Virus record (IMG/VR): IMGVR_UViG_3300046689_000327
Span: 1-34,219 of that record
DNA from: a virus
DNA: 34,219 nucleotides
Strand: one strand, 5' to 3'
Numbering within the stretch: position 1 is the first letter of the stretch; every line of letters starts with the position of its first letter. Of the stretch, positions 15,698 to 23,130 are shown piece after piece. Made by a program: the position numbers and the translations under genes. The notes beneath the pieces were generated by a model. The model was given only the letters and a program-made list of their open reading frames with translations. It did no database searches and was not told the origin of the DNA.

Positions 15698-16008
15698 GAC
15701 GCGCCTGCGTCGGCCTCGCACAGGCGGAAGCACGCAGCTAGGCGATCCGCCGTGTCCCTCGTCACGCACTGGTTGTCGACTAGTACGATCGTGTCCGCGA
15801 CGCAGGTCGTATAGACCGCAGCTTCGCAGGCCTTGACGTCGTCACGCGCGCCGCAGGCCTTGACCTCAGCGATCTTGGCCTTCGCCGCCGCGTCGACGGC
15901 TTGGCGTTGCGCCGGGGTGCAGGCCAGCGCCATTACCAGCAGCACCAAGATCGACGCCAGCAGGCGCCACATAGCCGGGCCGATTTGGGTCATGGTTCGG
16001 ATCTTCAT
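15694..16008 (-). CDS. Cysteine-rich lipoprotein
   Basis: A 104-residue protein from ATG 16008 (ATGA overlap with the portal gene). The signal peptide is MWRLLASILVLLVMALAC, with lipobox LAC; the lipidated Cys is about residue 30, so the true start may be a later Met. The mature part is short and rich in Cys (six more) and Ala. Candidate roles are outer-membrane lysis (o-spanin-like) or superinfection exclusion; neither is proven. The next gene encodes a small membrane protein. Confidence 0.65.
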   Translation of the reverse strand: MKIRTMTQIGPAMWRLLASILVLLVMALACTPAQRQAVDAAAKAKIAEVKACGARDDVKACEAAVYTTCVADTIVLVDNQCVTRDTADRLAACFRLCEADAGAS

Positions 16009-17681
16009 TTGGCGGGACCTTTCTTCTTCGCTGGGGGCTTCTTCGAGATCTTCCCGGTCGTCTCACGACTGGTGTCGTTACTGTCGTTCGGCGGCGGCGC
16101 GCCGGGCTTGTCGCGCGCGGCGGCCTTGCCCGGCTTCGTTCCGGGGGCCGCGCCGGCCGGGTCGGGCTCCGGCGGATTCTCGGCGAGATCCTTCGCGGCG
16201 ACGGAGCCGGCGATCGCCGCTTCGTTTGCCGCCTTCTCTTTCGCGACCTGCTGGGCCATGAGAGTCTCATGATCGTCTTCGAGAATTTGCTGGCGAAGCT
16301 CACGATCGAACGGGATCCAATCCTCCGGCAAGGACATTGCGATCTCTTCGGGCCGGAAAACTTGATTGGTGATCCACAGGGCGGCCTCTTGGGCCCGCTG
16401 TAGTCGGATCGTGGCCAGCTCTTGCGCAGTCGGCGCCCAGAGGGGAAGCCAGACGAGCCCCAGCGCGTCGAATGGGTCCGGCGTCTCGCCGCCATTGTCG
16501 GACTCGACGGCCTTCAATTCGGGCGCGTCGTCGGCAGCAAATAGGATCCGGAGGATCTTGAGCAGACGCGGCTCGTCTACTTGGGTCTGCTCTTGACTTA
16601 CGCCGGAGAAAAACCAGCGTAGCGTAACGTCGCCCGTCGCATTCAGCCCTGCCGGCGCTTCGCCGACCAAAAGCTGGACGGGAATGTCAGACGACGCGGC
16701 CACTCGGTTCCAGCTCCGATCCGAGAGATCCGGCAGGCCCGCGAATTGCGTCGGCTTGCGCTCAAAGGTTTCGCGTTCCTTGTCCAGCAGCACGAGCCGA
16801 GAGACTGAGCGCGTTTGGTCAAAGAGCTTCGCGCGGGTTTGGAGCTGGCCGCCGCCGGTCGGATTGCCGGCGCTCTGCTCGCCCTGCTCAGTATCCGCCG
16901 CGATCATTTCCCACAGACCCTCAATCGAGAGCACGCCTTGATTGGCGTCGCTCACTAGGATCTCGATGGCCTTCCACGTTTGCCCCGCGGACCTCAGCGC
17001 CTCGTAAGGCTTGATCAAGACGCTATGATCCCAGCCCTTTAGACGCACCTTTTCCAAGGTCTCGGTTCTAGCGCCCGGGTAGGTTACGAGGCGCGACTCG
17101 TGGATATACCCGATCGTCGAGCCTACGCCGCCCGCGTGCGGCTCTTGCAGCCGGTACAGCTCCGCTTGCCCGACCTGCGCCCCGTCGCGATAGAACGTGA
17201 AGGGGATACACCAGCGTCGGTCGATCACTCGGATCCCCAGGACCGACTTGATTCGAGTCAGGTCGAGCGGCATCGAAGGATCGAGCCCGTCGTCGACCAT
17301 GATCCACATGGCCGCGCCGCCGAAGCAGCGGCCCCAGATTCGCCCCTCAAGGTGATTTTGGACAAGCTCGAATTTTTGCAGGTACCGATCGAGATCCTCT
17401 TTGAGCCCCGGATCGATCCCGCTCAATCCGAAACCTAGGCGAAGCGCCTGCTTAGGGATCAGGTCGACGATCTTCCCGGCCAGGTCGTCGTAGCTGTACA
17501 GCGCGGCCAGGTCCGGATCGCTGAGGTACAGATTCGCCTGGAACGTGGCAAACGTCGTCTTGTCTCGGCGCGTGCCAAAACCAGTCATCACATTGACCCA
17601 GCTGTCGACCCGATCCAGATTCGAGCGGACGGCGCCCGCTAGGCCTTGGGCGAAATGCGCCAGCGTCGTAATGGGGGACAC
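16005..17681 (-). CDS. Portal protein (DUF1073-like)
   Basis: A 558-residue protein from GTG 17681. DUF1073 signatures include the N-terminal LYLSDPDLAALYSYDDLAGKIVDLIPKQALRLGF, the central PYEALRSAGQTWKAIEILVSDANQGVLSIEGLWEMI, and SDIPVQLLVGEAPAGLNATGDVTLRWFFSGVSQEQ. The dodecameric portal is the DNA entry/exit channel. The last ~70 residues are Pro/Lys-rich and probably disordered. The start codon sits at the predicted +1 of an extended -10 promoter, with no ribosome site. Confidence 0.88.
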   Translation of the reverse strand: MSPITTLAHFAQGLAGAVRSNLDRVDSWVNVMTGFGTRRDKTTFATFQANLYLSDPDLAALYSYDDLAGKIVDLIPKQALRLGFGLSGIDPGLKEDLDRYLQKFELVQNHLEGRIWGRCFGGAAMWIMVDDGLDPSMPLDLTRIKSVLGIRVIDRRWCIPFTFYRDGAQVGQAELYRLQEPHAGGVGSTIGYIHESRLVTYPGARTETLEKVRLKGWDHSVLIKPYEALRSAGQTWKAIEILVSDANQGVLSIEGLWEMIAADTEQGEQSAGNPTGGGQLQTRAKLFDQTRSVSRLVLLDKERETFERKPTQFAGLPDLSDRSWNRVAASSDIPVQLLVGEAPAGLNATGDVTLRWFFSGVSQEQTQVDEPRLLKILRILFAADDAPELKAVESDNGGETPDPFDALGLVWLPLWAPTAQELATIRLQRAQEAALWITNQVFRPEEIAMSLPEDWIPFDRELRQQILEDDHETLMAQQVAKEKAANEAAIAGSVAAKDLAENPPEPDPAGAAPGTKPGKAAARDKPGAPPPNDSNDTSRETTGKISKKPPAKKKGPAK

Positions 17682-17696
17682 GACGCAAGGCTAGCA
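17682..17696 (-). promoter_or_regulatory. Extended -10 promoter for the portal gene, predicted leaderless
   Basis: Minus strand: TGC TAGCCT (17696-17688), six bases, then GTG 17681 at the expected +1. The element is identical to that before the protease gene (14604), but the -35 position reads AGCCCC, so it would rely on the extended -10. A GGGGC/GCCCC inverted repeat lies upstream (about 17705-17722). Confidence 0.5.
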
Positions 17697-17742
17697 CGCG
17701 GAATGGGGCGGGGGCTAGTGGCCCCGATTCGTGCGGGAAAGG

Positions 17743-18057
17743 CTAGGCTCCCTTCGTTTTTCTTCGTCGATCGATCATGCGAAATGCGCACTTTTCTTCG
17801 AGCCACGCGCGGAAATCTTCGGGTTCCCGTGCGAGGTATTGGCGTCTCGCTTGGCGGTAAGCCGACATCGATTGCGCCGTTAGACCCAGTGGCTTGAGCC
17901 TTTTCCTGTCTTCCTGCTGTGCCTTCTGTGCTCGTACGCGATGTTTCGCACACATTAAAAAGCCGCGCTCGGCCGAATCCGGGCAATCTGTGCAGATACC
18001 TGCGGCTATCTTCCGCTCGCGCCGTTGCCGCACAGCAGCCTGCCTATACCGACTCAT
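17743..18057 (-). CDS. Small basic zinc-finger protein
   Basis: A 104-residue protein from ATG 18057, overlapping the upstream stop (ATGA). The start MSRYRQAAVRQRRERK is basic. A single zinc-binding module follows: ICTDC, then 11 residues, then C-x2-H (about residues 22-39). The rest is Arg/Lys-rich helix. Small proteins of this pattern are common in phage genomes and probably bind nucleic acid. The N-terminus resembles the MSRHYRQQ starts of two plus-strand genes (31066 and 31845). Confidence 0.65.
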   Translation of the reverse strand: MSRYRQAAVRQRRERKIAAGICTDCPDSAERGFLMCAKHRVRAQKAQQEDRKRLKPLGLTAQSMSAYRQARRQYLAREPEDFRAWLEEKCAFRMIDRRRKTKGA

Positions 18058-18272
18058 GGCGCCTCAGTCACGACGCAATCAGCCGCGACAGTCCACTGCC
18101 CGACCTGGCCCGTTTGGCCATGCGCGGCCCGGTAGGCGTCCAAGGCGGCGGCCTTATCGCACGGTCCCGCGTCGACGGCCTCCGGAGCGGCGTCGGCTTC
18201 CCCCGCGTCGACCGCGCCGCCGCAGGCGGCCAGGGCGAGGGCGAGGAGAGCTGCCCGGACGATCCCTTTCAT
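18054..18272 (-). CDS. Small lipoprotein, Asp-Ala-Gly rich
   Basis: A 72-residue protein from ATG 18272, overlapping the upstream stop. The signal peptide MKGIVRAALLALALAAC has lipobox LAAC (Cys17). A low-complexity linker (Ala/Asp/Glu/Gly) and a ~35-residue globular part follow. The AVDAG style of linker is common in myxobacterial lipoproteins. It may act in the outer membrane, for example in exclusion or lysis; there is no specific evidence. Confidence 0.65.
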   Translation of the reverse strand: MKGIVRAALLALALAACGGAVDAGEADAAPEAVDAGPCDKAAALDAYRAAHGQTGQVGQWTVAADCVVTEAP

Positions 18273-18649
18273 GTGCGACCCGCCTGGACCGGGAGAGTCG
18301 TCGCGAGCTGCGCGAGCGCGTCGGCGAGCGTGGCACCGTATACCATGCGCGCGCCGGAGTAGTCGCCATGCCGCACTGCGAACCGGTTCGATTGGCCGTA
18401 CGCGGTGACGAATTTCCCATTGGCCCCGTCGTCGCAGCGTAGCCATTCCCCGATCCGCGAAAGCGAAGCCGCCGCGGACAGCTCGGCCGGCGCCTGGCCC
18501 GCGGCCTGGCCGAGAAGGGCGAGCGAGAGGATCTTCGCGACGGCCGAGATCTGCGCCGCATTGCCCGGATCGGTCGAATGCGCTGAGACCGCGTCCACGA
18601 TCTGGGCCGCCAGCTTTTCGATTTCTGATTTGGTCATTGAGGTGCTCAT
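18269..18649 (-). CDS. Hypothetical protein
   Basis: A 126-residue protein from ATG 18649, in an ATGA overlap with the gene before. The N-terminal half is helical (SEIEKLAAQIVDAVSAH, AVAKILSLALLGQAAG). The C-terminal half looks like a small alpha/beta fold (RIGEWLRCDDGANGKFVTAYGQ). I do not recognise it. It is co-transcribed with the small lipoprotein and zinc-finger genes. Confidence 0.6.
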   Translation of the reverse strand: MSTSMTKSEIEKLAAQIVDAVSAHSTDPGNAAQISAVAKILSLALLGQAAGQAPAELSAAASLSRIGEWLRCDDGANGKFVTAYGQSNRFAVRHGDYSGARMVYGATLADALAQLATTLPVQAGRT

Positions 18650-18864
18650 TTCTTGCCGCCGGAGAAACGGCCGTTAGAGTTACGGTTGAATTCGTCCGGG
18701 CCGTTCGCGTTGCCCCGCGTCGTCTCGCCCTTCGGCGCGGCATAGACCGAAACGACCCGAAGGCCCGCGGCCTGGCGGCTCGCTGCGTGCTTCGCGCTCA
18801 AGGTCGAACCTTCGAGGATCGCGCCGTTGAAGATATCGAAGCGGACCGGCTTGCTGCTGTTCAT
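18646..18864 (-). CDS. Hypothetical small protein, first gene of a leaderless operon
   Basis: A 72-residue protein from ATG 18864. The first half is beta-like (PVRFDIFNGAILEGSTLSAKHA, VVSVYAAPKG). The end is Asn/Gly/Arg-rich and probably flexible. I do not recognise it. A strong promoter (TTGACG-N17-TATATA) puts +1 at the A of its ATG. Four genes follow with ATGA overlaps (18649, 18272, 18057) or a short gap. Confidence 0.6.
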   Translation of the reverse strand: MNSSKPVRFDIFNGAILEGSTLSAKHAASRQAAGLRVVSVYAAPKGETTRGNANGPDEFNRNSNGRFSGGKK

Positions 18865-18899
18865 GATCCCTATATACGGCCTGCCCCAAGCCCCGTCAA
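18865..18899 (-). promoter_or_regulatory. Strong sigma70-type promoter, predicted leaderless start
   Basis: Minus strand: TTGACG (18899-18894), 17-bp spacer, TATATA (18876-18871), GGGATC, then ATG 18864. The last -10 base is at -7, which makes the A of ATG position +1. This is the best consensus promoter in the window. It lies directly downstream of the large-terminase stop. Confidence 0.75.
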
Positions 18900-18927
18900 G
18901 ATCCTTTGAGATTTATTTTCGACCCCC

Positions 18928-20523
18928 TCAGACGTCGACGCCCAAGGCCCTGGCCGTGGCGTCGTTCCAGGTCGCCATGGCCGCCGCGAAAGCCGTGTGA
19001 TCTTTTGAGGTTAGGTACAGGACCGCATGCGTGAGTGCGTCCGGGAAATCCTTTTTGCGGCCCTTGGGGAAGGCCGCCAATTGATCGCCGACCCATTCGG
19101 CGATCGACGCCTCGTGCCAGACGGAGCCCGCCTTGTAGGGCACGCTGGCGGCCCAGGCGCGGGCCTCTTTGGAGTCTTTGGTTTTGATAGCGACGACGTT
19201 CGGGAATTTCTTCCGGAGTAGCTCAATCAATGCCGGCCCGTTCGCCTGATCCTCTATCAGGATCGCCGTCGGTTTCCACTTGGCGATTAGCTCGCCGATC
19301 AATTCGAGCGCGCGCAGGAACCCGCCGCGCTCGCTCCGGCCGTCATAGACGCCGACCCAAGGCCCCTTGGACCCGAGCACGGCTAGCCCAATGTCGGCGC
19401 TGGTTTCGTTCTGCTTGAAGTTTGCGTCCACGCTCAGTACCGAATGCGTCCCGCGGATTGGGTACTGAGCGAGCGGAAAGGATCGGAAGTATTCGCGCTT
19501 GAAGATCAGGCCGCCGGGAGGCAAACCGCGTTGCTGATACTGCGCGGCCCAGAAGGCGCTATCACGGCCGCCATGGCGCGCGGCGAGCACGTCGAGCGCG
19601 TCCTTGCCCATGCGCGGGCTCGGCCCGATTGGCTCGCCCTCGACCATGCGAGGGTCGCCGCCGAACGGTGTCTTGCATGGCCGGCTCAGCTCGTACTCAG
19701 CCGCGAAGCACAGGTGCATAGCGCCGGTCGCGACGTATAGCTCGTAGGGATCTCCGGCGCGCACGCTCTGACCTACGAGCACGCGCGCGTAGTTCAGCGC
19801 GTCGAGCCCGCGAGAGGCCGTCGTATTGCGAAGCCAATTCCACGCGGTCTCACAGATCACGCTATCGACTGCGTCGGCATTGACGTCCGACGGCTTCACA
19901 ATGTCGTCGACGACAAGCACGTCGCAATGGATCCCAGTAAGCTGGCCGCCGACCGTCGTCGAGAATCGGCGGCCGCCTAGCGTCGTCCGAAAGTCGGTGA
20001 TCGCAGGTCGGCCGCCGCGCATGTCGAGCTGTACCGTCGGCCATCGATCGCGATACCATTTCGACTGGATCAGCCTGAGCATTTGCTCGGCGAGATCGAT
20101 CGCGACCGTGTCGGCGTACGAGACGCACACGAAGCGTCTCGAGGGATCCCAGGTCCAAACCCAGGCCTGCCAAAGGACCGACCATATCTTGGACTTCGTC
20201 GACGCGGGGGGCACGTTGACGCACAGATCGTTGACTAGCGGCTTGGCCCAGATCGGACGCGCGCCAGTCGGCGCAAACGGCGCGGAGGTCGCGACGGACG
20301 CCGCCGCGCATGCGTCGCATCGGCACACGTTCGGCGCATGCCAAGGCGGGGTAATCGCCTCAGCGTGCACGCACATTTCTTCAATGTGCCAATTGGTCTG
20401 GAAGTCCTGCTCGCCGGCCTTCGTGTGATGCCAAGCGAGCTTCGCGAATTCGTAGAAGCCGCCTTTGACGACCGCGTCGCGGTCAAGCGCTACGAGAATT
20501 GCGTTTGCTTCTTCAGGGGTCAA
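18928..20523 (-). CDS. terL: Terminase large subunit
   Basis: A 531-residue DNA-packaging motor from TTG 20523, with GAGG five bases before it. The ATPase part has a variant Walker A (VPPASTKSK, 104-112) and Walker B (DVLVVDD, 201-207). The RNase-H-like nuclease has Asp366 (SVDANF), Glu424 (ILIEDQANG) and a final DFPDALTHA (about 492-500). It cuts and pumps DNA into proheads. Unusual: a ~30-residue insertion before Walker A contains CRCDAC. It lies near the small subunit. Confidence 0.9.
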   Translation of the reverse strand: MTPEEANAILVALDRDAVVKGGFYEFAKLAWHHTKAGEQDFQTNWHIEEMCVHAEAITPPWHAPNVCRCDACAAASVATSAPFAPTGARPIWAKPLVNDLCVNVPPASTKSKIWSVLWQAWVWTWDPSRRFVCVSYADTVAIDLAEQMLRLIQSKWYRDRWPTVQLDMRGGRPAITDFRTTLGGRRFSTTVGGQLTGIHCDVLVVDDIVKPSDVNADAVDSVICETAWNWLRNTTASRGLDALNYARVLVGQSVRAGDPYELYVATGAMHLCFAAEYELSRPCKTPFGGDPRMVEGEPIGPSPRMGKDALDVLAARHGGRDSAFWAAQYQQRGLPPGGLIFKREYFRSFPLAQYPIRGTHSVLSVDANFKQNETSADIGLAVLGSKGPWVGVYDGRSERGGFLRALELIGELIAKWKPTAILIEDQANGPALIELLRKKFPNVVAIKTKDSKEARAWAASVPYKAGSVWHEASIAEWVGDQLAAFPKGRKKDFPDALTHAVLYLTSKDHTAFAAAMATWNDATARALGVDV

Positions 20524-20535
20524 TAGCGCCTCATG

Positions 20536-20574
20536 GCCGGGCCCGTATGGGCCCGGCTAGTCGGCTTTGCCGAC
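20536..20574 (-). terminator. Tandem GC-rich hairpins before the terminase gene
   Basis: A perfect 9-bp stem with a 4-nt loop (20536-20557, GCCGGGCCC/GGGCCCGGC) and a second hairpin (20560-20574, GTCGGC-TTT-GCCGAC). They fill the gap between the holin candidate and the large terminase. No T-run follows, so these may be attenuators or mRNA-processing structures rather than classic terminators. Confidence 0.5.
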
Positions 20575-20581
20575 AGATCCT

Positions 20582-20788
20582 TTAGACCTGCGCCGAATCT
20601 GCGGGGCTCGCCGGCACGACCGGGTTAGAGCCCCAGGCGTCGATCCAATGCACGACGGCCGCGACGCCGGAGGCCAGCAGGCCTTGAGCATAGGTCGGCA
20701 GGCTGGGCGAGACTGCGTGTGCGACGGCTACCACGGCCGCGGCCGCGGCCGCGGCCAGGGCGGAAGATGCTAGTTTCTTGTAGTTCAT
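20582..20788 (-). CDS. Holin candidate, two-span membrane protein
   Basis: A 68-residue protein from ATG 20788 with a very strong ribosome site (GGAAAGGGATC), one base after the nucleotidase stop. After MNYKK there are two hydrophobic stretches: an Ala/Val helix (about 6-26) and a second (about 32-50, YAQGLLASGVAAVVHWIDAW), then a Pro/Ala tail. Size, charge pattern and two spans suit a class II-type holin. No endolysin gene is found nearby, so the lysis role is inferred from topology only. Confidence 0.55.
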   Translation of the reverse strand: MNYKKLASSALAAAAAAAVVAVAHAVSPSLPTYAQGLLASGVAAVVHWIDAWGSNPVVPASPADSAQV

Positions 20789-20789
20789 T

Positions 20790-21374
20790 TCAGATCCCTT
20801 TCCTTTGGTGCGCACGAGCTAGCCGCGCGACTTCGTCGATTACTGCGTCGTAGTTCAAGCACCGGACGACGGCCGGCGCAAGCGGTCCGATCCTGTTCCA
20901 GGGGCGATCGGCCAGGATCGGAACGGACGCCGGCCGGTGCGTGGCCCAGTCGTTGACGTTGTGAAGCGCGTCGTCGATCAAGACGTGCGCGTCAATCCAG
21001 TGCTTGCGGGCCCAGGGGCAGATCTGATCGGGCGCGAAGCCGAATCGCCTTTCGAGCCATCGAATGCGCTCCGGGATCCAGTGGGGCGCGCCCTTGTAGG
21101 GGCTCGTAACGACGACGACCTCACCCAGCTTGCGAAGCTCGGCGACGAGATCTTGAGAGCCGGGGATCTCGTTCATGGTCGAAACCTGCCCCGGCTGGGC
21201 GATCCATTCCGAGAATGGCTTCCACAGATCAGGCAGGCCCCACGATTTGAAAATGTTGAAATCGTGGATCTGATCCTTCGATCTCAAGTGCCCGCGGTCA
21301 GCCGCGAATTCGATCGTCTTGCCGACGAAGTCCGACAGGATCTCGTCGCAGTCGAGCGCGATTCGGAACTTCAC
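20790..21374 (-). CDS. 5'(3')-deoxyribonucleotidase-like HAD phosphatase (NT5C family)
   Basis: A 194-residue protein. HAD motif I is near the N-terminus (ALDCDEILSDF, Asp8 nucleophile and Asp10). Motif II is in EVVVVTSPYKGAP, and an ARKHWIDAHVLIDDALHNVNDW region supplies motif III and the acidic metal ligands. Family members dephosphorylate deoxyribonucleoside monophosphates. Together with the diphosphohydrolase-like gene it may shape the dNTP pool. ATG 21374 overlaps the upstream stop. Confidence 0.8.
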   Translation of the reverse strand: MKFRIALDCDEILSDFVGKTIEFAADRGHLRSKDQIHDFNIFKSWGLPDLWKPFSEWIAQPGQVSTMNEIPGSQDLVAELRKLGEVVVVTSPYKGAPHWIPERIRWLERRFGFAPDQICPWARKHWIDAHVLIDDALHNVNDWATHRPASVPILADRPWNRIGPLAPAVVRCLNYDAVIDEVARLARAHQRKGI

Positions 21375-21763
21375 AGCCGCGGCCCTCCGCGGCGCGCGAC
21401 CTTGGCTGCCACGCGCTCTTGATAGTCGGCCTCCCGCTTGAGTCGGGCTCGCTCGCGCAAGGCGGCCAGGTCCGCGCGTGCGAGCGCGCGCGCCTGCGCC
21501 ATCACACGATTCTCGATCGCGCGTTTGGCTTGGACTTCGTCGGCGTGCCGATCCATGGCATCGACGCGCGCGCGGAACGTTTTGATCCCGCGCACGAAGC
21601 GGCCGGCAAAGAGATCTTGTAGATCGTCGGGCAGATCCAGAAAGGCCGGATTCTCAGGTGGTTCGGGGAGGGCTAGCGGATCGTGCGAATTCTCCCAATA
21701 GCCGGGCGCGCAATCGATGCCCGCTACGCGCACAGCCACGCTGTCCGGATCGTAGGATCTCAT
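21371..21763 (-). CDS. Hypothetical protein with charged coiled-coil tail
   Basis: A 130-residue protein from ATG 21763 (MRSYDPDSVAVRVAGIDCAPG), ribosome site AGGAGGGGATC. The first ~45 residues are beta-like and Pro-rich. The last ~70 are a long Ala/Arg/Glu helix (DEVQAKRAIENRVMAQARALARADLAALRERARLKRE), likely a coiled coil. I do not recognise it. It overlaps both neighbours by ATGA in the nucleotide-metabolism cluster. Confidence 0.6.
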   Translation of the reverse strand: MRSYDPDSVAVRVAGIDCAPGYWENSHDPLALPEPPENPAFLDLPDDLQDLFAGRFVRGIKTFRARVDAMDRHADEVQAKRAIENRVMAQARALARADLAALRERARLKREADYQERVAAKVARRGGPRL

Positions 21764-22449
21764 TTCGCGATCCCCTCCTGCGCTTCCAAGGCCTTCTCGA
21801 GAAACGCGAGCGCGCGCCAAGCGACCTTGGCGAGGTGCGGGACGCCGTCAACGTCAATCGCGAGCGGCGCATAGGGCGCCTGCGCCGATCCAATCGTGTG
21901 CGCCAATTGGTCGATCAAGTGACGCACGAGCGTGTTGACTTCGTCGGTGCTTTTCTCGCGGGCCCAATGAAGCGGCTCGCCCGGATTGTGCTGATCGTTG
22001 CCAGCCTTGCTACACGCGGCCACGGCGGCCATCGCGCGCGGGAAGTAGGCTAAGACGCCGGTCGCGATTGGTAGCGCCTTACGCGCGTCGTAGCCGGTAG
22101 GCAGGGCCGGCGTACGCGCGAAGCCTTCCTGGCGCACGACGTCGGCCGGAACGGCGTGGACGTCGGCCCAGCCTGGCGCGCGCGGCCGGAGCTTCAAGAC
22201 GTCGCCCGCTTCGATCTGCACCGGCAGGTTAGGCGCGATGATCCCATTCACGACAAGCTGATAGCCCTCAGGGACTTCGACGACGCGCGCACTATGGCCC
22301 GAAACGAGGAGATCGAATCGGTGCGTCAAATGCACGTCGAGAAATTCGGCGCAGATACAGCCGCCGACAATGCAGCAGCCAATGTTACCCGTGTGCGCGC
22401 TCCGACCGTGGTTGCAACCCAGCCGGCTGCACATGTCTTCGCGGCTCAC
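21760..22449 (-). CDS. Zinc-motif + dATP/dGTP diphosphohydrolase-like protein (DUF5664/MazZ-like)
   Basis: A 229-residue protein. The chosen start is GTG 22449, which overlaps the TGA of the 21-residue peptide gene; ATG 22434 is an alternative. Upstream in-frame sequence shadows other genes. Domains: a Cys/His cluster (CSRLGCNHGRSAHTG, then CC, CICAEF; about 7-35), a beta segment (about 40-100), and a helical C-terminal domain (YFPRAMAAVAACSKAGNDQHNPG, PLHWAREKSTDE, VDGVPHLAKVAWRALAFLEKA). The last fits the dATP/dGTP diphosphohydrolase (all-alpha MazG-type) family. It probably hydrolyses purine dNTPs. Confidence 0.72.
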   Translation of the reverse strand: MSREDMCSRLGCNHGRSAHTGNIGCCIVGGCICAEFLDVHLTHRFDLLVSGHSARVVEVPEGYQLVVNGIIAPNLPVQIEAGDVLKLRPRAPGWADVHAVPADVVRQEGFARTPALPTGYDARKALPIATGVLAYFPRAMAAVAACSKAGNDQHNPGEPLHWAREKSTDEVNTLVRHLIDQLAHTIGSAQAPYAPLAIDVDGVPHLAKVAWRALAFLEKALEAQEGIAK

Positions 22450-22511
22450 GATCGAACCGTCAAGAGTGCGACCAGTACCATGAACGCCAGCACGATAATC
22501 ATGTCGGACAT
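22446..22511 (-). CDS. 21-residue transmembrane peptide
   Basis: A tiny frame from ATG 22511 to TGA 22446, product MSDMIIVLAFMVLVALLTVRS: one membrane helix with a short charged start and an Arg near the end. AAAAGGA (22526-22520) sits eight bases upstream, the start overlaps the small terminase stop (TAATG), and the stop overlaps a GTG of the next gene. The chained overlaps and the ribosome site argue that it is translated. It could be a pinholin-like or coupling peptide; function unknown. Confidence 0.6.
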   Translation of the reverse strand: MSDMIIVLAFMVLVALLTVRS

Positions 22512-23050
22512 TACTCAGATCCTTTTGCGATGGCTTCAAGCGCAGGTCGAAGATCTTCCAGCGCCTTCCGCGTCTCAGGATCCATTCTACTCAGGTCGAC
22601 GGCCAGGTCAACCCGCTTCGTAGGTTTGCCAGCGGCTAGGTTGCCCTGCGATCCGGTCTCGCGCATGAACCGGGCTAGCTCCGCCGGTGACATGATCGGC
22701 TGACTCGCGGTCGCCTGGCGCGCCTGCACGGCACGCAGCTCGGCGATCGTGATCTCGGCGGCCATGTCATTGATTAGCGCCTGCTGCTGGGCCCAACGTT
22801 CGGCCGCGTCTTTATTGATCTTCTGGTATTCGGCGTCACGCGCGCGCGACTGCGCCTTGTCGAAGTCGTCTACCCGATCCTCCCAAAACCAAAGTTCTGA
22901 CCAGCGATGCAAGGTCGCGAAGCACGCGCGGCAGGCCCGCCCGGTCGCCGCGATGGATCGTGTCGGGCCCGACTCGCGGTAAAATTGAAACGCCTGGTAG
23001 GCGTCAGCGGGCTCGCCGTTGATCTGATCCCATGCGGAAGGCTCGGCCAT
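22511..23050 (-). CDS. terS: Terminase small subunit
   Basis: A 179-residue protein. The N-terminal region (EPADAYQAFQFYRESGPTRSIAATGRACR, then LHRWSELWFWEDRVDDFDKA) is a helix-turn-helix DNA-recognition domain as in phage small terminases. A central coiled-coil oligomerisation region (AEYQKINKDAAERWAQQQALINDM) and a charged C-terminus follow. It recognises packaging sites and stimulates the large subunit, encoded four genes downstream. The first gene after a hairpin/promoter region. Confidence 0.8.
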   Translation of the reverse strand: MAEPSAWDQINGEPADAYQAFQFYRESGPTRSIAATGRACRACFATLHRWSELWFWEDRVDDFDKAQSRARDAEYQKINKDAAERWAQQQALINDMAAEITIAELRAVQARQATASQPIMSPAELARFMRETGSQGNLAAGKPTKRVDLAVDLSRMDPETRKALEDLRPALEAIAKGSE

Positions 23051-23060
23051 CGTAGCCCCA

Positions 23061-23100
23061 AATGTAGCACGGCCCGCCTGGGGGAAGCCAGACGGGCCGT
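23061..23100 (-). promoter_or_regulatory. Extended -10 element next to a long hairpin, before terS
   Basis: Arms 23100-23088 and 23081-23069 form a 13-bp stem (one G-U) with a 6-nt loop, without a T-run. TGC TACATT (23069-23061) follows at once, resembling an extended -10 with +1 about four bases before ATG 23050. The hairpin may end the upstream transcript or act as operator over the -35 region. Confidence 0.5.
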
Positions 23101-23130
23101 CACGGGTACGATTTCGCGCGATCTTGGTGG

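Noticed and set aside
15578-16008. Classic Rz/Rz1 spanin pair
   Set aside because: The membrane protein is only 39 residues with no periplasmic coiled coil, and the lipoprotein is Cys-rich rather than Pro-rich.
20790-22449. Z-genome (2-aminoadenine) biosynthesis cluster
   Set aside because: A diphosphohydrolase-like gene alone is not enough; PurZ is absent here and these enzymes also occur in normal-DNA phages. Kept only as a hypothesis.
22450-22539. Longer N-terminus of the diphosphohydrolase-like gene from TTG 22539
   Set aside because: It would run through the 21-residue peptide gene and the end of terS, and it has no ribosome site. GTG 22449 fits the overlap pattern.
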